Assembly: GCA_017545365.1 (NCBI GenBank)
Contig: JAFWOP010000025.1
Coordinates: 1-9,419, forward strand
DNA from: Bacteroidales bacterium
GTDB taxonomy: Bacteria > Bacteroidota > Bacteroidia > Bacteroidales > P3
Direction of reading: 5' to 3'
Length of the DNA: 9,419 bases
Positions within the stretch are counted from its first letter, which is position 1. Each line of letters starts with the position of its first letter. A program made the position numbers and the translations under genes. Under the pieces are notes generated by a model that was given only the letters and a program-made list of their open reading frames with translations, was not told the DNA's origin and searched no databases. Below are positions 4,870 to 9,419 of this stretch, piece by piece.

Positions 4870-6942
4870 ATGATTTCAAAAGAACTATTAAACCCTAGGA
4901 GCATCGTGGTGTGCGGTGCTTCCTCCGATATTCACAAGCCGGGTGGCAAGGCACTGAAGAACTTGCTGGAGAGCAACTTCAAAGGCTCCGTCTACGCCGT
5001 CAACCCCAAAGAGACCGAGGTGCAGGGCATCAAGTGCTTCACCAAGGTGGACGACCTGCCCCAGGTGGACTGCGCCATCCTCTGCATCGCTGCCAAGTTC
5101 TGCGCGCAGACGGTGGATGTGCTCACCCAGCAGAAGGGAACCAAGGGCTTCATCATCATCAGTGCCGGCTTCTCGGAGGAGAATGCTGAGGGTGCCGCCA
5201 TTGAGAAGCATATCGTGGACAGCATCAACGCCGTCGGCGGCTCGCTGATTGGCCCCAACTGCACCGGCTTCCTCAACACCAACTATGCCGGCTGCTTCGA
5301 CACCCCCATCCCCACGCTGGATCCCCACGGTGTCGACTTTATCACCGGCAGCGGTGCCACCGCCGTGTTTATCAAAGAATATGGTATGACCAACGGCCTG
5401 ACGTTCAATAGTGTCTGGGCTGTGGGCAACAGTGCGCAGCTGGGCATCGAGGATGTGCTGGAACACCTCGACGAGACCTTCGACCCTGAGAAGTCGAGCC
5501 GCGTCATCATGCTTTACATGGAGAAGGTGGGCGACCCGCAGCGTTTGCTCAAGCACAGCCGCAGCCTCATCAACAAGGGCTGCCACATTGCCGCCATCAA
5601 GAGTGGTGGCAGTGCCGCCGGCAGCCGCGCAGCATCGAGCCACACCGGCGCGTTGGCCACCAACGATGCCGCCGTGGACGCCCTGTTCCGCAAGGCCGGT
5701 ATCGTCCGCTGCCAGAACCGTCAGGAGCTGACCACCGTGTGCGGTGTATTCATGTATCCCGAAATCAAGGGCAACCGTTGCGCCGTCATCACCCATGCAG
5801 GTGGCCCCGCAGTTATGCTGACCGACGTGCTGAGCAACGGTGGCATGGAGGTGCCCAGCCTGAAAGACCATCCCGCCAGCCCCGCCCTGTTGGAAAAACT
5901 GTTCGGCGGATCGTCGGTGGGTAACCCCATCGATTTCCTCGCCACCGGTACGGCCGAGCAGCTTGGCTATATCATCGACACCGTGGAGAACGAATACACT
6001 GACATCGACTTCTCAGTGGTCATCTTCGGTTCGCCCGGACTGTTCTCGAACCGCGAAGTGTATGCCCTGCTCGATGAGAAGATGAAGACCTGCAAGAAAC
6101 CCATCTTCCCTGTGCTGCCCTCTATCATCAACGTCAAGGACGAGATTCAGGAGTTCATCGACCGCGGCCGTATCAACTTCCCCGAGGAATGTGTGCTTGG
6201 CAACGCCATCTGCAAGGTGTACAACACGCCCAAACCCCAGCCTGAAAACGTTGACCAACCCGCCATCGACGTGGCCCGCATCCGCAAGACCGTGGACCGT
6301 TGCAAAGACGGCTACATGGAGATTGCCGACTACAACGAGCTGCTGGATGCCGCCGGCATCAGCCGCAAGAAGAGCGTCGAAGTGTCGAAGGTTGAGGATG
6401 CCCTCGCCTTTGCCAAGGAGGTGGGTTGCAGCAAGGATGTGCCGCTGGTGATGAAGGTTGTCGGCCCCCTCCACAAGAGCGACGTGGGCGGCGTGACCCT
6501 CGGCGTGAAAGACTTAGAGACAGTGGAGAAGGAATTCAACCGCCTCATCGTCATCCCCGAGACCTACGCAGTGGAGATGTATCCCATGCTCGACGGTACC
6601 GACGTCTACATCGGAGCAATCCGCGACCCCAAGTTCGGCCATCAGATATTCTTCGGCCTGGGAGGTATCTTCATTGAGGTGCTGAAGGATGTCCAAAGTG
6701 CCTTGGCCCCCATCAGTGCTGCCGAGGCCAAGGAGGCTTTGACCAAGCTGCGCGGATACAAGATTCTGCAAGGCGTGCGAGGCCAGGAAGCTGTCAACAT
6801 CGACCTCTATGCCGAGCAGATAGCCCGTGTGAGTGCCCTCGTCCAGGCTGCTCCTGAGATTGCCGAGATGGACCTCAACCCGCTGCTTGGCAATCCTCGC
6901 TATGTGACGGCTGTCGATGCCCGCATACGTTTGGAGAAATAG
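4870..6942 (+). CDS. ADP-forming acetate/acyl-CoA ligase, fused alpha-beta subunits (ACD type)
   Basis: This encodes a 690-residue protein, the usual length for fused NDP-forming acyl-CoA synthetases. It catalyses acyl-CoA + ADP + Pi <-> acid + ATP + CoA, a substrate-level ATP-yielding step in acetate or amino-acid fermentation. Domain order is: CoA-binding Rossmann domain (~5-125, 'VVCGASSDIHKPGGKALKNL', 'AVNPKE'); ligase-CoA domain (~150-290) with 'GSGATAVF' and catalytic phospho-His258 in ASSHTGALA; flavodoxin-like domain (~300-450, 'ITHAGGPAVML', 'GNPIDF'); and ATP-grasp domain (~470-690) with 'VMKVVGPLHKSDVGGV' (K529, H535), 'FGLGGIFIEVLKDV' and the metal-binding 'EMDLNPLLG' (E666, D668, N670). 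H535 may be the second phosphorylated His described in beta subunits of such enzymes. Substrate range (acetate versus branched or aryl acids) cannot be read from sequence. No promoter is obvious; it may be co-transcribed with pepD. Confidence 0.93.
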   Translation: MISKELLNPRSIVVCGASSDIHKPGGKALKNLLESNFKGSVYAVNPKETEVQGIKCFTKVDDLPQVDCAILCIAAKFCAQTVDVLTQQKGTKGFIIISAGFSEENAEGAAIEKHIVDSINAVGGSLIGPNCTGFLNTNYAGCFDTPIPTLDPHGVDFITGSGATAVFIKEYGMTNGLTFNSVWAVGNSAQLGIEDVLEHLDETFDPEKSSRVIMLYMEKVGDPQRLLKHSRSLINKGCHIAAIKSGGSAAGSRAASSHTGALATNDAAVDALFRKAGIVRCQNRQELTTVCGVFMYPEIKGNRCAVITHAGGPAVMLTDVLSNGGMEVPSLKDHPASPALLEKLFGGSSVGNPIDFLATGTAEQLGYIIDTVENEYTDIDFSVVIFGSPGLFSNREVYALLDEKMKTCKKPIFPVLPSIINVKDEIQEFIDRGRINFPEECVLGNAICKVYNTPKPQPENVDQPAIDVARIRKTVDRCKDGYMEIADYNELLDAAGISRKKSVEVSKVEDALAFAKEVGCSKDVPLVMKVVGPLHKSDVGGVTLGVKDLETVEKEFNRLIVIPETYAVEMYPMLDGTDVYIGAIRDPKFGHQIFFGLGGIFIEVLKDVQSALAPISAAEAKEALTKLRGYKILQGVRGQEAVNIDLYAEQIARVSALVQAAPEIAEMDLNPLLGNPRYVTAVDARIRLEK

Positions 6943-6967
6943 TATTAATGCTTGAATGCCGCTTTAT

Positions 6968-7041
6968 GAATTGAGAATTGAGAATTTGCTGCCGCGGTCA
7001 AATTGCTCAAATAATCAGACAATCAAGCAATCAAGCAATCC
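6968..7041. repeat. Short tandem repeats and a hairpin in the leader of galE
   Basis: GAATTGA is repeated at 6968-6974 and 6975-6981 (then GAATTT), and CAATCAAG at 7020-7027 and 7028-7035 (then CAATC). Between them, AATTGAGAATTTG (6976-6988) pairs with CAAATTGCTCAAAT (6999-7012) with one bulge and one mismatch around a GC-rich loop containing CCGCGG. There is no T-run, so it is not a clear terminator. Confidence 0.7.
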
Positions 7042-7058
7042 TGTTAGTGCTCAACTAT

Positions 7059-8078
7059 ATGAACATATTAGTTACTGGTGGAGCTGGGTTTATCGGCTCT
7101 CATACATTGATTGAGTTGTACAAGGCCGGGCATACTGCCGTGGTGGTGGACAACCTGAGCAACAGCAGCCCCGTCGCATTGCAGCGCGTGGCCGAGATTA
7201 CCGGCGGAGCGGAAATCCCTTTCTATAAAGTCGATATACGCGACCGCGAGGGATTAGAGAAAGTCTTTGCCGAACACAAGTTGGATGCCTGCATCCATTT
7301 TGCCGGGCTGAAGGCTGTGGGTGAGAGTGTGGAGAAGCCATGGGAGTATTACGAGAACAACATCAGCGGCACGCTGGTACTGGTGGACGTGATGCGCCGA
7401 CATGGCTGCAAAAACATCATCTTCTCGTCCAGTGCCACCGTCTATGGCGATCCCGCCGAGATACCCATCACCGAGCAATGCCCCAAGGGCCAGTGCACCA
7501 ACCCCTATGGCTGGACCAAGAGCATGTTGGAGCAAGTTTTGATGGACATCCAAAAGGCCGACCCAGACTGGAACGTGGTGCTGCTGCGCTACTTCAACCC
7601 TGTGGGCGCACACGCCAGCGGCCGCATCGGCGAAAGCCCCAACGGTATACCCAACAACCTTATGCCTTACATCACCCAGGTGGCTGTAGGCAAGCGCAAG
7701 GAGCTGGGAGTCTTTGGCAACGACTACCCCACGCCTGACGGTACCGGCGTACGCGACTATATTCATGTGGTTGACCTCGCCAACGGACACGTCTGTGCCC
7801 TCAAGGCCATCGAGCGGCAGTGTGGACTGGGTATCTACAACCTTGGCACAGGCCACGGCTACAGCGTCCTTGACATGGTGCACGCCTTCGAGCGCGCCAA
7901 TGGTGTCAAGGTGCCATACAGCATCAAGCCGCGTCGCGCCGGTGATATTGCCACATGTTACAGCAATCCTGCCAAAGCAGAGAAAGAACTGGGGTGGAAA
8001 GCCCAATACGGCATTGACGACATGGTTCGCGACAGCTGGAACTGGCAACGTCAAAACCCCGACGGGTATCCTGAGTAA
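7059..8078 (+). CDS. galE: UDP-glucose 4-epimerase (GalE)
   Basis: This encodes a 339-residue short-chain dehydrogenase/reductase superfamily enzyme, about the same length as E. coli GalE (338). It interconverts UDP-glucose and UDP-galactose, feeding the Leloir pathway and galactosyl donors for surface glycans. ATG 7059 is chosen over the upstream in-frame ATG at 6978 because [16 protein letters not shown] is the canonical start of the family and the intervening 27 codons are repeat-derived. Features are: NAD-binding [10 protein letters not shown] (6-15), DNLSNSS (31-37), [10 protein letters not shown] (81-90), catalytic 'SSSATVYG' with Ser124/125, and the Tyr150-x3-Lys154 pair ('NPYGWTK'). 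[11 protein letters not shown] follows at 178-188. Cys300 sits at the position of E. coli Tyr299, which controls entry of N-acetylated sugars. An intrinsic terminator follows after 28 bp. No separate promoter is obvious. Confidence 0.96.
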   Translation: MNILVTGGAGFIGSHTLIELYKAGHTAVVVDNLSNSSPVALQRVAEITGGAEIPFYKVDIRDREGLEKVFAEHKLDACIHFAGLKAVGESVEKPWEYYENNISGTLVLVDVMRRHGCKNIIFSSSATVYGDPAEIPITEQCPKGQCTNPYGWTKSMLEQVLMDIQKADPDWNVVLLRYFNPVGAHASGRIGESPNGIPNNLMPYITQVAVGKRKELGVFGNDYPTPDGTGVRDYIHVVDLANGHVCALKAIERQCGLGIYNLGTGHGYSVLDMVHAFERANGVKVPYSIKPRRAGDIATCYSNPAKAEKELGWKAQYGIDDMVRDSWNWQRQNPDGYPE

Positions 8079-8106
8079 CATAGGCCGTATTGAGACAAAC
8101 AAAGAG

Positions 8107-8136
8107 AAAAGCAGGGGCAGCGCTCCTGCTTTTTTT
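8107..8136 (+). terminator. Intrinsic terminator after galE
   Basis: AAAAGCAGG (8107-8115) pairs with CCTGCTTTT (8125-8133) around a 9-nt GC-rich loop and ends in a seven-T run (8130-8136). It separates the metabolic block from the sigma-factor operon. Confidence 0.93.
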
Positions 8137-8221
8137 GTTAATAACAAGTCATGATAAAAAAAAACATCTTTCATGTTGTGATTTGGCTTTTCACTGCGTC
8201 TAATATGGCATAACAAAACAA

Positions 8222-8241
8222 TGTTGATATCGGATATAACA
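8222..8241. promoter_or_regulatory. Dyad-symmetric sequence just upstream of the sigma factor start
   Basis: TGTT-g-ATATC-g-GATAT-AACA is an inverted repeat with one extra base in the left arm, ending 2 bp before ATG 8244. It could be a repressor/operator site or an RNA hairpin limiting translation initiation. No confident -7/-33 promoter is visible in 8137-8243. Confidence 0.4.
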
Positions 8242-8243
8242 AT

Positions 8244-8717
8244 ATGGAACTCGACGAAAGGACATTCAAGGAGCTCATACACCGCCACCGCGACATGATA
8301 TGGAGCATCTGCAAGAGCTACCGACTGAGTGAGGCATGGACTACCGAGGACGCATTCCACGAGGTACTCTGCGACCTATGGCGCGGCTTTGGGAGCTTCG
8401 ACAAGCGTAGTTCTGAACGCACATGGATTTTCCGTGTGGCCACCAATACGATGGTTTCACTAACGCGGAAGACGTCAAACCAACCGACCATTCAAGCCAC
8501 TGAATACCAAGAACCGTGGTACAATGACGAGAACTACCACGACTTGGTTGAGATGATTAATGCGATAACAGAACCCGACCGGACAATCATTAAAGCGCAC
8601 GTGCAGGGATTCAGCTATGCCGAGATAGCCAAAATCACAGGTTTAACCATCGGTGCTGTGAGTATGAGGTTGACCCGTGCATTGAGAAAAATACGTAAAC
8701 AATATAACCAGAAATAA
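8244..8717 (+). CDS. ECF-type RNA polymerase sigma factor
   Basis: This encodes a 157-residue protein, typical of a two-domain sigma-70 ECF factor. Sigma region 2 spans ~8-76, with 'DAFHEVLCDLWRGFGSFDKRSSERTWIFRVATNTMVSLTRK' features: an acidic amphipathic helix followed by the aromatic/basic -10 recognition helix. Region 4 spans ~103-152, with the helix-turn-helix SYAEIAKITGLTIGAVSMRL (124-143) and a basic tail 'RALRKIRKQ'. Region 1.1 and region 3 are absent, as in ECF factors. ATG 8244 gives the expected length. The stop codon TAA (8715-8717) is separated by one base from the next ATG, so the downstream small membrane protein is probably translationally coupled and is a candidate cognate regulator. 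The regulon and signal are unknown; autoregulation is common in the family but not shown here. Confidence 0.9.
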   Translation: MELDERTFKELIHRHRDMIWSICKSYRLSEAWTTEDAFHEVLCDLWRGFGSFDKRSSERTWIFRVATNTMVSLTRKTSNQPTIQATEYQEPWYNDENYHDLVEMINAITEPDRTIIKAHVQGFSYAEIAKITGLTIGAVSMRLTRALRKIRKQYNQK

Positions 8718-8718
8718 T

Positions 8719-9054
8719 ATGCAAGATTTTAAGCAACATCTGAAAGCCTACAGCGACGAGGTAAAGAATACCCGCTGCCCATACAGCGATGCGGAACTGG
8801 ACAAGGAGATTCGTAGCGTTATATGGAACATCACCCCGAACGAGAACACAAAAACACCTTCGAGGCATCGCCTGTGGCCTGCCGCTGCCGCTATTGCCGC
8901 CGCCATCATCATCCCAGCGGCAATCTTGACGAAAGGCGGTACACCAGGTGAAATTGCCACGATAGACATCGACGGGGAGCACGTCTACTTTGCATGCAAC
9001 AGCGGCTGCACACCGGAAGGAACTTTACAGAACTTTAAATCCATCATACAATGA
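8719..9054 (+). CDS. Small single-pass membrane protein, candidate anti-sigma factor
   Basis: This encodes a 111-residue protein starting 1 nt after the ECF sigma stop codon. Residues 1-50 are hydrophilic and probably cytoplasmic ('DAELDKEIRSVIWNI'). Residues ~52-70 form one Ala/Ile-rich transmembrane segment (LWPAAAAIAAAIIIPAAIL), and 71-111 would be a short periplasmic tail ending 'VYFACNSGCTPEGTLQNFKSIIQ'. The tail contains Cys93 and Cys97 (C-x3-C); another Cys20 is on the cytoplasmic side. No zinc-binding HxxxCxxC anti-sigma motif or FecR domain is visible, and the protein is much shorter than FecR-type anti-sigma factors. The anti-sigma role is inferred from position, topology and coupling only. 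Its stop overlaps the next start (ATGA at 9051-9054). Confidence 0.8.
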   Translation: MQDFKQHLKAYSDEVKNTRCPYSDAELDKEIRSVIWNITPNENTKTPSRHRLWPAAAAIAAAIIIPAAILTKGGTPGEIATIDIDGEHVYFACNSGCTPEGTLQNFKSIIQ

Positions 9055-9419
9055 AACGATTAATATTCCCTTTTATATTGTTATTGGTTGCATGCCAGCA
9101 CGAAGAAGTGATGCCCGAAGCCACATCCGCAGCCAAAGAGGTCTATCTGCAATATGCCGACCGCAAGGACTTGACGGTTGCCCTCATCGGCAATTACCAA
9201 GGCTACAATGCCGTGATGCTACAGGCACAAACCAAGGCGGATTGGCTGCAACTGTGCGAAGAGTTTGGAGTGAGAGGTCATGTGGATGCCGAAGCATTGG
9301 ACACATCAAGAGTGTCCGGTCTCACGATAGCCAATTTCAATACAGGAACTTACAACAGCTTGGAGGATTTTGAGCCGCACTCCGACAGTGTCATTAGAGA
9401 AGCGGTGTCTCATATTTCA
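9051..9419 (+). CDS. Lipoprotein of the sigma-factor operon, 3' partial
   Basis: ATG 9051 overlaps the previous stop codon as ATGA, and the frame stays open to the window end (123 residues visible). The N-terminus MKRLIFPFILLLVAC is a short lipoprotein signal with lipobox LVAC and predicted lipidated Cys15. It is followed by QHEE, whose acidic residues at +3/+4 after Cys fit Bacteroidetes surface-export signals. The visible mature part contains 'EVYLQYADRKDLTVALIGNYQGYNAVMLQAQTKADWLQLCEEFGV' elements: a predicted beta segment, then a helix. I do not recognise the domain. Its position suggests it is a sensor, ligand-binding partner or effector of the sigma/membrane-protein pair. Confidence 0.85.
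   Translation, partial: MKRLIFPFILLLVACQHEEVMPEATSAAKEVYLQYADRKDLTVALIGNYQGYNAVMLQAQTKADWLQLCEEFGVRGHVDAEALDTSRVSGLTIANFNTGTYNSLEDFEPHSDSVIREAVSHIS

Noticed and set aside
4888..5871. 327-codon open frame on the minus strand
   Set aside because: It is an antisense shadow of the well-supported CoA ligase gene.
7020..7040. CAATCAAG repeats as a CRISPR or attachment-site fragment
   Set aside because: The units are only 8 bp, directly tandem and without spacers, and there is no integrase or cas gene nearby.
6978..7058. Earlier in-frame ATG for GalE
   Set aside because: The extension is translated from tandem repeats, and the canonical GalE N-terminus begins at 7059.
8182..8208. TTTG (8182-8185) and TAATATGG (8201-8208) as a promoter for the sigma operon
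   Set aside because: The -7 match is poor (GG instead of TTTG end) and the 15-bp spacing is shorter than the usual ~19-21 bp, so it was not listed as a promoter.
7254..8360. 368-codon open frame on the minus strand
   Set aside because: It is antisense to galE and the sigma gene, crosses the galE terminator, and has no recognisable motif.
8990..9373. 127-codon + strand frame
   Set aside because: It overlaps the membrane-protein and lipoprotein genes in another frame. The lipoprotein frame from 9051 has a signal peptide and stays open to the edge.

Overview
The window looks like a chromosomal segment from a Bacteroidales bacterium (Prevotella/Bacteroides-like). The evidence is the TAnnTTTG-type -7 promoter elements (1966-1973, and the variant at 3265-3272), the absence of obvious Shine-Dalgarno sequences, short-signal lipoproteins with a lipobox Cys followed by acidic residues, a fimbrillin-like/C-type-lectin-like cell-surface protein, and a stand-alone AAA ATPase-DUF4143 gene of a type abundant in this order. 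The species cannot be fixed from the sequence. No tRNA, rRNA, CRISPR array, transposase or integrase was recognised.

Left part (1-1740): the 3' end of a surface-protein gene whose C-terminal domain resembles the Fibrobacter-major-paralogous/C-type-lectin-like domains used as variable proteins by diversity-generating retroelements. It is followed 10 bp later by a small cysteine-rich lipoprotein gene and a strong intrinsic terminator. Next (1640-1996) is a gene-free 357-bp stretch holding the terminator, palindromic REP-like elements, a second terminator-like hairpin, an 18-bp direct repeat and a promoter. These precede a single AAA ATPase-DUF4143 gene (1997-3130).

Centre (3265-8136): a metabolic block, all on the + strand. 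It encodes a PepD-type Xaa-His dipeptidase, a fused-subunit ADP-forming acyl/acetyl-CoA synthetase and GalE UDP-hexose 4-epimerase, closed by an intrinsic terminator. PepD and the CoA ligase fit peptide fermentation: peptides are cut to amino acids, and downstream acyl-CoA is turned into acid plus ATP. Between these two genes lies a striking 10-bp-period array of CCTAGG-like units that can also fold into a long hairpin. GalE carries Cys at the gatekeeper position that in other GalE proteins allows N-acetylated UDP-sugars.

Right part (8244-9419): an extracytoplasmic-function sigma factor gene, a small single-pass membrane protein gene (candidate anti-sigma) and a lipoprotein gene cut by the window edge. 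They are packed with 1-nt spacing and a 4-nt ATGA overlap, which suggests one translationally coupled signalling operon. No complete novel system can be demonstrated here. The best leads are the possible hypervariable lectin domain, the CCTAGG array, and the compact sigma/membrane/lipoprotein cassette.
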